Shown here: in pieces, positions 24,919 to 32,906 of the stretch
Numbering within the stretch: the stretch's first letter is position 1
How the letters are laid out: the number at the start of each line of letters is the position of its first letter
Source: Pseudomonas floridensis
GTDB lineage: Bacteria; Pseudomonadota; Gammaproteobacteria; Pseudomonadales; Pseudomonadaceae
Reading direction: 5' to 3'
Assembly: GCF_002087235.1 (NCBI RefSeq)
Contig: NZ_MUIO01000086.1
Coordinates: 1 to 35,563 of the forward strand
Length of the DNA stretch: 35,563 nucleotides
Notes under the pieces: generated by a model
Told to the model about the DNA's origin: nothing
The model's database searches: none
What the model saw: the letters and a program-made list of their open reading frames with translations, nothing else
Position numbers and translations under genes: made by a program

Positions 24919-25686
24919 ATGTCGAAGCGCAATACGCCCCAACGCCGCCACAACATTCTGGCTTTACTCAATGAGCAAGGTGAGGTGAGTGTGGACGATC
25001 TGGCCAAGCGATTTGAAACCTCCGAAGTTACGATTCGAAAGGACCTGGCCGCGCTCGAAACCAACGGTTTGCTGTTGCGTCGCTACGGTGGGGCCGTCAC
25101 GCTGCCTCAAGAGCTGATCGGCGAAGGTACCCAACCCGTCTCGAAGTACAAACAAGCCATCGCCCGTGCCGCCGTTACCCGTATTCGTGAGCACGCGCGC
25201 ATCATCGTCGACAGCGGCAGCACCACCGCCGCGTTGATTCCCGAGTTGGGCGCACAGCCTGGTCTTGTAGTGATGACCAACTCACTGCACGTTGCCCGGG
25301 CGCTGACTGAACTGGAACACGAACCGGTGCTGTTGATGACCGGCGGGACATGGGACCCGCATTCCGAGTCGTTCCAAGGGCAGGTCGCCGAGCAGGTGCT
25401 GCGTTCCTACGACTTCGATCAACTGTTCATCGGTGCCGACGGTATCGATCTGATCCGTGGTACCACGACCTTCAACGAATTGCTGGGGCTGAGCCGCGTC
25501 ATGGCGGAGGTTGCCCGGGAAGTCGTCGTCATGGTCGAAGCCGACAAGGTCGGGCGCAAGATCCCCAATCTGGAACTGCCGTGGAGCAGTATCCACACCC
25601 TTATTACCGATGATCGTCTGCCCGTCGAGGCACGCGACCAGATACAGGCCCGCGGCATCAATCTGATTTGTGCCGCTGTCAGCTAG
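24919..25686 (+). CDS. glmR: DeoR-family transcriptional regulator GlmR
   Basis: This 255-residue DeoR-type repressor has an N-terminal winged helix-turn-helix (EVSVDDLAKRFETSEVTIRKDLAALE, then GLLLRRYGGAV). A C-terminal sugar-phosphate-sensing domain follows (IVDSGSTTAALIPEL; LLMTGGTWDPHSESFQG; DQLFIGADGID). In P. aeruginosa the regulator at this position represses glmS, and its effector is expected to be an amino-sugar phosphate. The start MSKRNTPQRRHNIL was chosen because the helix-turn-helix follows directly; an in-frame ATG 13 codons upstream is an alternative. Only nine bases separate it from glmS, so it is probably co-transcribed. Confidence 0.93.
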   Translation: MSKRNTPQRRHNILALLNEQGEVSVDDLAKRFETSEVTIRKDLAALETNGLLLRRYGGAVTLPQELIGEGTQPVSKYKQAIARAAVTRIREHARIIVDSGSTTAALIPELGAQPGLVVMTNSLHVARALTELEHEPVLLMTGGTWDPHSESFQGQVAEQVLRSYDFDQLFIGADGIDLIRGTTTFNELLGLSRVMAEVAREVVVMVEADKVGRKIPNLELPWSSIHTLITDDRLPVEARDQIQARGINLICAAVS

Positions 25687-25695
25687 GAGAGAACC

Positions 25696-27531
25696 ATGTG
25701 TGGAATCGTCGGCGCAGTCGCTGAACGTAATATCACGGCCATTTTGCTCGAAGGCCTGAAGCGTCTTGAATACCGTGGCTATGACAGCGCAGGCGTGGCC
25801 GTCTTCAGCAATGAAGGCACGCTTGAGCGTCGTCGCCGTTCCGGTAAGGTCAGCGAACTGGAGCAGGCACTGGCCGGTGAGCCACTGATTGGCCGTCTGG
25901 GTATCGCCCACACCCGTTGGGCCACCCACGGTGCGCCTTGCGAGCGTAACGCTCACCCACATTTTTCGGCCAACGAGCTGGCGGTTGTCCACAACGGCAT
26001 CATCGAAAACCACGAGCCGCTGCGCGAACAACTCAAGAGCTTGGGCTATGTGTTCTCGTCCGATACCGACACTGAAGTCATCGTTCACCTGCTGCACCAC
26101 AAGCTCAAGGACACGCCGGATCTGGCCACTGCCCTGAAAGCCGCGGTCAAGGAACTGCACGGCGCTTACGGTCTGGCCGTCATCAGCGCCGCCCAGCCTG
26201 ATCGTCTGCTGGCAGCTCGCAGCGGCAGCCCGCTGGTGATCGGCATGGGCCTGGGCGAAAACTTCCTCGCCTCCGACCAGCTCGCACTGCGTCAGGTCAC
26301 CGACCGTTTCATGTACCTGGAAGAGGGCGATATCGCCGAGATCCGCCGGGACAGCGTGCAGATCTGGACTGTTGACGGTCTGCCGGTCGAACGTGAGGTC
26401 GTGCAGTACCACGAAGGCGCCGAAGCCGCTGACAAGGGCGAGTATCGCCACTTCATGCTCAAGGAGATTCACGAACAGCCCAAGGTCGTGCAGCGCACGC
26501 TTGAGGGCCGTCTGGGTCAGCAGCAAGTGCTGGTTCACGCGTTCGGTCCACAGGCTGCCGAACTGTTCGCCAAAGTACGCAACGTGCAGATCGTCGCGTG
26601 CGGCACCAGTTACCACGCTGGCATGGTTGCGCGTTACTGGCTCGAAGGCCTGGCCGGAATTCCGTGCCAGGTCGAAGTGGCCAGCGAATTTCGCTACCGC
26701 AAAGTCGTGGTGCAGCCTGACACTCTGTTCGTCTCCATCTCGCAGTCCGGCGAAACCGCCGACACCCTGGCTGCCCTGCGCAATGCCAAAGAACTGGGCT
26801 TCCTCGCCAGCCTCGCGATCTGCAACGTGGGCATCAGCTCGCTGGTGCGTGAATCCGACCTGACCCTGCTGACCCAGGCCGGACCGGAAATCGGCGTTGC
26901 CTCCACCAAGGCGTTCACCACCCAGTTGGTTGCCCTGCTGCTGCTGACCCTGTCCTTGGGCCAGGTCAAAGGCTCGCTGGAAGAGGGTGTCGAAGCGCAA
27001 CTGGTCGATGAACTCCGCCGTCTGCCAACCCGCCTGGGCGAAGCATTGGCGATGGACACCACCGTCGAGAAAGTCGCCGAACTGTTCGCCGAGAAACACC
27101 ACACCCTGTTCCTGGGACGCGGCGCGCAATTCCCGGTCGCGATGGAAGGCGCACTCAAGCTCAAGGAAATCTCCTACATCCACGCTGAAGCCTATCCGGC
27201 TGGCGAACTCAAACACGGCCCGCTGGCGCTGGTCGATGCCGACATGCCAGTGGTCACCGTCGCGCCGAACAACGAACTGCTGGAGAAACTCAAATCCAAC
27301 CTGCAGGAAGTCCGCGCACGAGGCGGTGAACTGGTGGTGTTCGCTGACGAACAGGCCGGCATGAAAAACGGCGAAGGCACCCACGTTGTCGCGATGCCGC
27401 ACATCATCGACGCCCTGGCCCCGATTCTGTACACCATCCCGCTGCAGTTGCTGTCGTACTACGTTGCCGTGCTCAAAGGCACGGACGTGGACCAGCCGCG
27501 GAATCTGGCGAAGTCGGTGACGGTGGAGTAG
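25696..27531 (+). CDS. glmS: Glutamine-fructose-6-phosphate aminotransferase (isomerising)
   Basis: GlmS converts fructose-6-phosphate and glutamine into glucosamine-6-phosphate, the first step to UDP-GlcNAc. The 611-residue protein starts MCGIVGAV, placing the catalytic Cys directly after Met. The N-terminal glutaminase is followed by two SIS domains (VACGTSYHAGM; SISQSGETADTLAAL; LGRGAQFPVAMEGALKLKE). The C terminus ends with the conserved LAKSVTVE. The 3' end of glmS is the recognition site of the Tn7 targeting protein TnsD, and a Tn7-like end lies just downstream. A perfect DnaA box starts immediately after the stop codon. Confidence 0.99.
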   Translation: MCGIVGAVAERNITAILLEGLKRLEYRGYDSAGVAVFSNEGTLERRRRSGKVSELEQALAGEPLIGRLGIAHTRWATHGAPCERNAHPHFSANELAVVHNGIIENHEPLREQLKSLGYVFSSDTDTEVIVHLLHHKLKDTPDLATALKAAVKELHGAYGLAVISAAQPDRLLAARSGSPLVIGMGLGENFLASDQLALRQVTDRFMYLEEGDIAEIRRDSVQIWTVDGLPVEREVVQYHEGAEAADKGEYRHFMLKEIHEQPKVVQRTLEGRLGQQQVLVHAFGPQAAELFAKVRNVQIVACGTSYHAGMVARYWLEGLAGIPCQVEVASEFRYRKVVVQPDTLFVSISQSGETADTLAALRNAKELGFLASLAICNVGISSLVRESDLTLLTQAGPEIGVASTKAFTTQLVALLLLTLSLGQVKGSLEEGVEAQLVDELRRLPTRLGEALAMDTTVEKVAELFAEKHHTLFLGRGAQFPVAMEGALKLKEISYIHAEAYPAGELKHGPLALVDADMPVVTVAPNNELLEKLKSNLQEVRARGGELVVFADEQAGMKNGEGTHVVAMPHIIDALAPILYTIPLQLLSYYVAVLKGTDVDQPRNLAKSVTVE

Positions 27532-27540
27532 TTATCCACA
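27532..27540 (+). promoter_or_regulatory. DnaA box directly after glmS
   Basis: TTATCCACA begins at the first base after the glmS TAG stop. It matches the consensus exactly and lies between glmS and the putative transposon end. Confidence 0.75.
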
Positions 27541-27557
27541 GGGGTAGCCCCTGCTGA

Positions 27558-27626
27558 TGTCTGCAAAGAATAAAGGTTGTCACAAAAGAATAAAGGCTGC
27601 CACAAGTTAATAAAGGTTGTCACAAG
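27558..27626. mobile_element. Putative glmS-proximal end of a Tn7-like element
   Basis: TGTCTGC at 27558-27564 is followed by three contiguous 20-base direct repeats at 27566-27585, 27586-27605 and 27606-27625. Each contains AATAAAGG(T/C)TG(T/C)CACAA. Tn7-family ends start with TGT and carry overlapping TnsB sites of about 20-22 bases, which in Tn7 itself include an AATAAAG core. The TGT is 26 bases past the glmS stop. The five bases before it (GCTGA, 27553-27557) centre 24 bases downstream of the stop, matching where Tn7 inserts in Pseudomonas. The other end and the tns genes are not in the window. Confidence 0.72.
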
Positions 27627-27657
27627 CTCCTGCCCCGACCGTACATCGGGACAGGAG
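27627..27657. terminator. Inverted repeat between the element end and the TPR gene
   Basis: CTCCTGCCCCGA (27627-27638) and TCGGGACAGGAG (27646-27657) pair over 12 positions with one mismatch and a 7-base loop. It could terminate the leftward TPR transcript or the rightward glmS transcript. It lacks a good T-run on either strand. Confidence 0.45.
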
Positions 27658-27713
27658 TGAACGAGCCCCATGAAAGACAGGTGTAGCTTCGGGGGCAGAT
27701 GGGGACGCACAGC

Positions 27714-29354
27714 TCAACGGCGCTTGAAGTCGTCGGGGAGATGGAAGCTCAATCCATCCAGAATTAGGTCGGCAAATTCCAATCTACCGGATTGATCCGA
27801 ACCCGGGCTTGGTGTGTCATCCCGTGCGTTTAAAATTGTTTGGTAATCATCTGGGTTAGCGTAGAGTCTGTTGACCTTTTCCAGACTATAAGCGCCTTCG
27901 AGCTTCCCTATATCCGAGGCTTTCTGGGTAACAGTTCTCGCTCGCTCCAATATTGTGGGGACCCACTCGGCCTTGGCGAGTATCGCTTCCCGTGCATGAT
28001 AAATGGTGCACAAAACAGGATCACGGTAGCTTTCAGCCTGGCAGACTTTTTCCGCTGCCTCGTAGTATTTCCGGCCGTCCTCAAGCATTCCGACGCGATA
28101 ACAAAGCATTCCGTAGTTCGCCAATGCTTGGGCATGGTGAGGTCCACCCTCTCTCAACTCTTCATTAAAAAGTGAGATCCATCCATTCAGTTTTGCCGCG
28201 TCTGCGTCACTGGGCTGAAGGGGGGTGATCAGTCCTAGCTCGGCATATGCGCGGTTGAGCTTGAGGATCGAATTATGGGGATTTGCAATCAGCCCTTGTC
28301 TGGTGATTTCGATCATCTGCTCATATCGATCATCTAGGGAAGCAATGTAGCTAGCCAAGACTGGTGGCTTGCTTGAGAATGGCTCGGCCGCGAACCAGTC
28401 CAACGCATGCCGGATAGCAAATTCCACTTCGCCTTGAATGTAGCTCTCTCTTGCTTTCGCTTCATAGGCGATTTCAAGACTTTGGACTTTGGAATGATGA
28501 TTCGACTTTATGTCATGTCGCTGCTCGGCCCACAATGCTTGAGCGAGAGTGTTCCGATTCGGGTGAAGAAGAGAATCCCGGATGTACATCTTCGCACGCT
28601 TAATCGCACCACTTTCAATTTCGAGAGTGCCTAACGAGCTCGCGAGTTCAGTAGTGTGCCGAGGATGCAATCCCGACTCATTAATTTTTCGAGCAGTCGC
28701 CAGATTCCTGCTGCCTCTTCCTATCATCTGGGACACCGATAACTCGGCCGAAGCGATCCAAGGATCGTGCTTAACAGCCGGATGGCGAGCAAGCAGGCTA
28801 TGTGAACGATCAAATTCTTCAAGGTGGATATAAAGTCTGGACGCAACGCGCGCGACCCACCTATGAGCCGGAGCTAAACCCAGAGCGACGGTCATGGCCC
28901 GTTTCGCGGGGTCAGCTTGACCTAATGAGATGTATTCTCGGGCCAAATCTACCCAAGCAAGCGTGTTCCGAGGACTCACCCGCAGGCAGTTTCGCAAAAT
29001 TTTGATGCGATCCTTCGGATCTTGTGTATGAGGAACATCATGCTCTTGTTCGAGCGTCTTGCGCGCCAGGGAAATGACCGAAGTGGGTAAGCTACCGTCT
29101 TCAATAATACGACGTGAAGCGACGATGGCACCTTCCTCGTTATTTTCTAGCTTGGAAGCGTTCAGGAGTTCGACCGCCATGCCCGCATGCGAAGAGCGAG
29201 AGAACTCATTCATCAGCCTTCCGGACTCTGAAACAATCGTGGTTTGGTGGTTGAGTGATCGAATAGCCGAGTTCTCAGCCAAAGAGGACGCCAGCTTCGA
29301 CGGATCCCAGATCGGAATAACTTTCCTGTCGGACTCTTCCTTGTTGAAACTCAT
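27714..29354 (-). CDS. TPR-repeat protein coupled to a Ser/Thr kinase
   Basis: I do not recognise this 546-residue protein as a named family. It is soluble, mostly helical and has tetratricopeptide-like helix pairs. Examples are LAWVDLAREYISLGQADPAKRAMTVALGLAP at about 132-162, ILKLNRAYAELG at about 363-374 and ALANYGMLCYRVGMLEDGRKYYEAAEKVC at about 410-438. No signal peptide or membrane segment is visible. The N-terminal 60 residues are polar and may be disordered. Its ATG overlaps the stop of the upstream kinase gene (ATGA), so both are translated from one message. It could be the kinase's scaffold, sensor or substrate; this is inference. The sequence is more AT-rich than the core genes, consistent with transfer. 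Confidence 0.85.
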   Translation of the reverse strand: MSFNKEESDRKVIPIWDPSKLASSLAENSAIRSLNHQTTIVSESGRLMNEFSRSSHAGMAVELLNASKLENNEEGAIVASRRIIEDGSLPTSVISLARKTLEQEHDVPHTQDPKDRIKILRNCLRVSPRNTLAWVDLAREYISLGQADPAKRAMTVALGLAPAHRWVARVASRLYIHLEEFDRSHSLLARHPAVKHDPWIASAELSVSQMIGRGSRNLATARKINESGLHPRHTTELASSLGTLEIESGAIKRAKMYIRDSLLHPNRNTLAQALWAEQRHDIKSNHHSKVQSLEIAYEAKARESYIQGEVEFAIRHALDWFAAEPFSSKPPVLASYIASLDDRYEQMIEITRQGLIANPHNSILKLNRAYAELGLITPLQPSDADAAKLNGWISLFNEELREGGPHHAQALANYGMLCYRVGMLEDGRKYYEAAEKVCQAESYRDPVLCTIYHAREAILAKAEWVPTILERARTVTQKASDIGKLEGAYSLEKVNRLYANPDDYQTILNARDDTPSPGSDQSGRLEFADLILDGLSFHLPDDFKRR

Positions 29355-30478
29355 GCTTTTTTCTGCCTCCTTGCTTCCAGAATCGCTTGCTTTTTGGCAT
29401 CGGTGCGCAGGTTTTCCAGAGCGCTGACGAACCGATTCAGGCCCAAGCCCAATTGATCGCCTTTACCCAGAATTTGCTTAGCCCCGCGTTTAGAGTAGTC
29501 AGGGTGTGAGCATTGCGTTATTAGGCTGATGACCTTATCAGCTGCCCAGGTCGGCAACGCAGTCCTTCGGCTCTCCAAACCTTCAAAGAAGGCACCTTCT
29601 AGATAGGGTAGAGCCTGGGTGTAGCTGCTACCTCCGCCTTGCTCGGGAAACCAATGCTTAGGGCCTATCGCAGCTGGCAAGAGCTCTTTGATCATAGTGT
29701 TGACTGTTACCCCGAACAGAAGAAACGCCATCAATGATCCGAACTGATAGAGATCTGCTCGTTGTCTACGATCTATCCACTCTTCTGGGACATTGCCATA
29801 CAACTGCTCGGGAGGTGCGTAGCTGAAGTCTCCCGCAATGCAGCATTGCTCGAATGCGCCATTGCCATAACCTTGAACTGTCGCCCGCCCCAGATCACCC
29901 ACTTTCGCCCCTGCAACGCTGAAGACCATCACGTTGGACGGTTTCAGATCTTGATGGCTGATTCCTTGATCGTGAAGCTGACCGATACCCAGCATCACGT
30001 CTTTGAGATAGCTGAATTTCTTTGCGTAGTCATCAGTGGAGGTTTGGGCGATTTGGCTGCGAACGTCGCCCCCATCGGCGAGCTCTAGGATCAGATATGC
30101 CACACGCGGCATATGGTCATCGGGTTTTCGATCAACTTTGACGTCGCCATGTCCGAGGATAGTGACGATTTGGCGCATCTTGGTCTTTGCGCAAAGCTCA
30201 TTGAGTAATTTTTCATCACCGAATGCTCGGGTTGCGCGATTTATGCTCCTCAGGAAGTCCTCCTCGCCTTCATTTTTAATGACGCTGTCCAAATCGAGGG
30301 CTTTGAGGAACGCCACGGAGTCTCCCTTGCGAACACGATAGGAGACTGAATAAGTTCCGCCCGAGCTGTCCGAGCTGGCTCTTCCACAAGCGAGCAGCTC
30401 TTCTACAACCCATCCATCTGCCAACTCCAACCCTTCCAGCCGGGTCGCAGGCGTGTCTAATACTTCTGGGGTTTGCAT
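29351..30478 (-). CDS. Soluble serine/threonine protein kinase
   Basis: A eukaryotic-like protein kinase of 375 residues, taking MQTPEVLDTPATRLEGLEL as the start. A GTG at 30586 would add 36 residues without conserved features. A glycine-rich loop (SSGGTYSVSYRV, about 38-49) precedes the ATP-binding K59 in AFLKALDL. The catalytic loop HQDLKPSN is at 175-182 with D177 and N182. The metal-binding motif is GDLG at 194-197 instead of DFG. APPE at 221-224 replaces APE. These residues suggest an active kinase. No membrane helix or extracellular domain is seen, unlike PknB-type receptors. It overlaps the TPR gene by four bases and is divergent from the patatin gene. Confidence 0.88.
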   Translation of the reverse strand: MQTPEVLDTPATRLEGLELADGWVVEELLACGRASSDSSGGTYSVSYRVRKGDSVAFLKALDLDSVIKNEGEEDFLRSINRATRAFGDEKLLNELCAKTKMRQIVTILGHGDVKVDRKPDDHMPRVAYLILELADGGDVRSQIAQTSTDDYAKKFSYLKDVMLGIGQLHDQGISHQDLKPSNVMVFSVAGAKVGDLGRATVQGYGNGAFEQCCIAGDFSYAPPEQLYGNVPEEWIDRRQRADLYQFGSLMAFLLFGVTVNTMIKELLPAAIGPKHWFPEQGGGSSYTQALPYLEGAFFEGLESRRTALPTWAADKVISLITQCSHPDYSKRGAKQILGKGDQLGLGLNRFVSALENLRTDAKKQAILEARRQKKA

Positions 30479-30719
30479 ATTTGCACCACGGACAACATTT
30501 AGGGTTTGTAGACGTTGGGCGAATGAATCGCTTAGCTCGGCGAAGCGATTGACGGAGCCTGTAAATCTATAGCAGATAGCCAGCACTTAGAATACAATTT
30601 TGCTCCTCGTGAAAGCTGTAAATGTGTGTGAATGCCGACGTTAGGACGAGTGTTCTGATGGGAGGCTTCGTCATCTCGTGCACCGCTGCCATCTATTGGA
30701 ATGAATCAGGGTTTAGGCT
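30479..30719. promoter_or_regulatory. Divergent control region between the kinase and phospholipase genes
   Basis: These 241 bases must hold the promoters of both the leftward kinase-TPR pair and the rightward phospholipase pair. The left part could code for the longer form of the kinase (GTG at 30586). I see no well-spaced consensus boxes or clear operator palindrome, so control is unresolved. Confidence 0.45.
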
Positions 30720-32471
30720 ATGGAGAGTAAGCATCCCGTATTTCTCGCCTTTCAAGGCGGCGGAGCGAAGGGGGTGGTCCATGCAGGTGCGCTGCTCGCG
30801 ATTAACGACCTAGATCTTGATATTAAGGGCGTCGCTGGTACTTCTGCCGGTTCGATGATTGCCGCGCTCATCGCTGCGGGTTATACCGGCGAGGAACTGG
30901 TAGATCCAGAGAACAAAACGCATCTTTTTCAGACAGTCACGCCTCGCTTCGGTATCTACCGAGCGACAGACATCTTCTCCAAAAAAGCTTGGCGCATCCT
31001 GACGATAGGGCGGGCCCTACCAGCTCGTCTCCGAGGTGTTAAAGACCGATTTTTGAGGATTTTTGGCCCATACCTCACTCGATTGCCAGAAGGGCCGTGG
31101 CCACTTTTTGGTTTGTTGTTCTTTCTGGGGCTGTTAGCTACCTGTCCTACCATTGCCCAGGTGGTGGCCATTATCTCGACAATTGGCGTGCTTGCGGTTG
31201 GCGCGGCAATTCGGTGGATTTCTCAGGGAATTTCGACAGTCGAGGCCGTTCGCCGGCTCATTGATGGTGCTATTCGGATCAAACTGGGCGTCGACAAGCA
31301 CAACATTACGTTTCGCGATCTGAAGAATCATGGCGGACTACCCCTGAAGATCATCTCCACGAACATTCTTGGCGAATGCTTGGAGCTTTTTTGTTTTGAA
31401 CGAACACCAGATACACCGGTAGCCGACGCCGTTGCTGCGTCGATCTGCCTACCCGTCATCTTCCGCCCATGGGAGCTGAAGTTCCGACGCGGTACAGAGA
31501 ATTTGGATCGATACGTCTCGGGGCGTTTTTTCGACGGCGGGCTGATGTCCAACCTTCCCGCATGGCCCTTCGATGAAGAACGGCTGATCTTTCCTGGCAC
31601 GACAACCATTGCACTGGGGATCAGTCCTGAGGTCGTATCAGGTCCGCTAAAGCCAAAACACTGGCTTGGGTCCATCATCAATGCCATCGTCTCTGGAACT
31701 GGCGAGATACATACGCGCGCAGTTGGCCGGATCATCAAAATTCCGCTCAGGTGTCGTCTCAACCTTCTGGAATTCGACGCACCGATCAACAAAATTTACG
31801 ATGAGGTAAGAAGGTCACGCCACCAAGTTACTCATCAGCTTAGGAAGGAACTCACAACTTATCCAGCCTTGATCGATGACGCTACTCAGGTTCTTCATGC
31901 CGGTGTGACGGCGCAGTTGGCTGTTTACCAAGGGCGTTGGTTTAGCGAGCCGCTGACGGATCATACGATCCGAGTGGCAATTGCAGCCCAGCGTTCGGGA
32001 GCTATGAACAGCTTGTCGCTTGTGTCCGGCGCAGGCTTTTCGGATCAGCATCCCGACAACAGAATTACTCTCCCACTGAGCGGGTCAGCTGCAGGTATTG
32101 CTTGGGCTGAAGGTGCTGTAGCTGCCGCGCTTCCGTGGGATGACGATATGGCGCTGCACGCGCTGGATCGGATGTGGGAGCCAGTGAAATGGTTCATGTG
32201 TTTCAGGCTCACTCCACGCACAGGTATCCCGATCGCCAAGGTACTCACACCTCGACCTAAGGCACCGTTCCTCGGCAAGGTTCACGGCGAGATGGCTAAA
32301 ATTCGGCCAATCGTTATAATCATCGACGGAACAATGCCGTTCGATGATTGCCTTGAGCATGCGTACGAAGACATCCTGGAATGTCTCGAACGCATCCAGG
32401 AGTCGGCGGTCGAATACTTAAGGCAGCGAGATCTCGATTTCATCCTACAAGGATCAAATTCATGGCTATAA
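30720..32471 (+). CDS. Patatin-like phospholipase with internal membrane hairpin
   Basis: A 583-residue protein of the patatin lipase fold, predicted to hydrolyse phospholipid acyl esters with a Ser-Asp dyad. GGGAKG at 13-18 forms the oxyanion hole, GTSAGS at 40-45 supplies nucleophile S42, and DGG at 272-274 supplies the Asp. Between them, residues about 128-166 form two hydrophobic stretches (LFGLLFFLGLLATC; VVAIISTIGVLAVGAAI) that could insert in the membrane. The C-terminal part (about 390-583) is not a standard patatin region; LSGSAAGIAWAEGAVAAA faintly resembles a GAF-type sensor, low confidence. The stop overlaps a small gene by ten bases. Patatin domains are known effectors in anti-phage systems such as CBASS CapV, so a membrane-damaging role is possible. 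Confidence 0.88.
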   Translation: MESKHPVFLAFQGGGAKGVVHAGALLAINDLDLDIKGVAGTSAGSMIAALIAAGYTGEELVDPENKTHLFQTVTPRFGIYRATDIFSKKAWRILTIGRALPARLRGVKDRFLRIFGPYLTRLPEGPWPLFGLLFFLGLLATCPTIAQVVAIISTIGVLAVGAAIRWISQGISTVEAVRRLIDGAIRIKLGVDKHNITFRDLKNHGGLPLKIISTNILGECLELFCFERTPDTPVADAVAASICLPVIFRPWELKFRRGTENLDRYVSGRFFDGGLMSNLPAWPFDEERLIFPGTTTIALGISPEVVSGPLKPKHWLGSIINAIVSGTGEIHTRAVGRIIKIPLRCRLNLLEFDAPINKIYDEVRRSRHQVTHQLRKELTTYPALIDDATQVLHAGVTAQLAVYQGRWFSEPLTDHTIRVAIAAQRSGAMNSLSLVSGAGFSDQHPDNRITLPLSGSAAGIAWAEGAVAAALPWDDDMALHALDRMWEPVKWFMCFRLTPRTGIPIAKVLTPRPKAPFLGKVHGEMAKIRPIVIIIDGTMPFDDCLEHAYEDILECLERIQESAVEYLRQRDLDFILQGSNSWL

Positions 32472-32683
32472 CCCTCTACGTTGGTGGCAAATCGGTCTAT
32501 GCGAAGAAGGCAAAACCTTCTGACAAGTACGTGCTCGACCCCACGTTTGAAGCTGCTGCATTGGCCAGTGAAGAGCACCAGAGCCATCTTCGCGAATTTT
32601 TAAGCGAGCGCGATAATGAGCTAGCCGAGAGGAAGCGCAAGCTTAAGAAAGCTGGCCTCGAGCGAGCAGGCTGTACCGCGTAG
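32462..32683 (+). CDS. Small charged protein encoded with the phospholipase
   Basis: This 73-residue protein is unrecognised. It starts MAITLYVGGKSVYAKKAKPSDKY and its second half is a highly charged probable helix (LREFLSERDNELAERKRKLKKAGLERAG). The ATG lies inside the last codons of the phospholipase (10-base overlap) with AAGGA upstream, so translation is probably coupled. It has no signal or membrane segment. It could be a regulator or inhibitor of the lipase, inferred only from the coupling. A strong terminator follows 17 bases later. Confidence 0.75.
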   Translation: MAITLYVGGKSVYAKKAKPSDKYVLDPTFEAAALASEEHQSHLREFLSERDNELAERKRKLKKAGLERAGCTA

Positions 32684-32699
32684 CAACGCAGAAATTCCT

Positions 32700-32731
32700 A
32701 AAAACCGTCGTATTAGCGACGGTTTTTTTTT
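32700..32731 (+). terminator. Terminator after the phospholipase pair
   Basis: Stem AAAACCGTCG / CGACGGTTTT with a TATTAG loop, followed by a run of T residues. It is a textbook Rho-independent terminator that closes the phospholipase and small-protein transcription unit. Confidence 0.93.
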
Positions 32732-32906
32732 GCCGTCATTCCCGCTATCCAACCTAACCAACCAGATAAGGGGACCTTCTGAGTCGAATTATGGTTCGAT
32801 GGGCGATACCGGATTTCGATGTGGCTGGCCAAGCAGATCCGGAAATGGAGTCGTTTCTTCGGAGATGATTCATTTGGAAGAAGGCCCGGTGCTATCATGA
32901 CGGTTT

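Noticed and set aside
25282..27402. A 706-codon open frame on the minus strand across glmS
   Set aside because: It is fully antisense to the well-conserved glmS and glmR, and its predicted protein shows no recognisable motif; high GC with biased third positions leaves such frames open.
27566..27625. Three tandem repeats considered as a CRISPR or plasmid iterons
   Set aside because: There are no spacers, the unit is only 20 bases and strictly contiguous, and no cas or rep gene is near; the position at attTn7 fits a transposon end better.
30622..30813. Small rightward frame in the kinase-phospholipase gap
   Set aside because: It overlaps the start of the phospholipase in another frame and shows no family resemblance or clear ribosome-binding site.
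32713..32898. 61-codon minus-strand frame between the two accessory cassettes
   Set aside because: It runs into the terminator T-run, and its product looks random.
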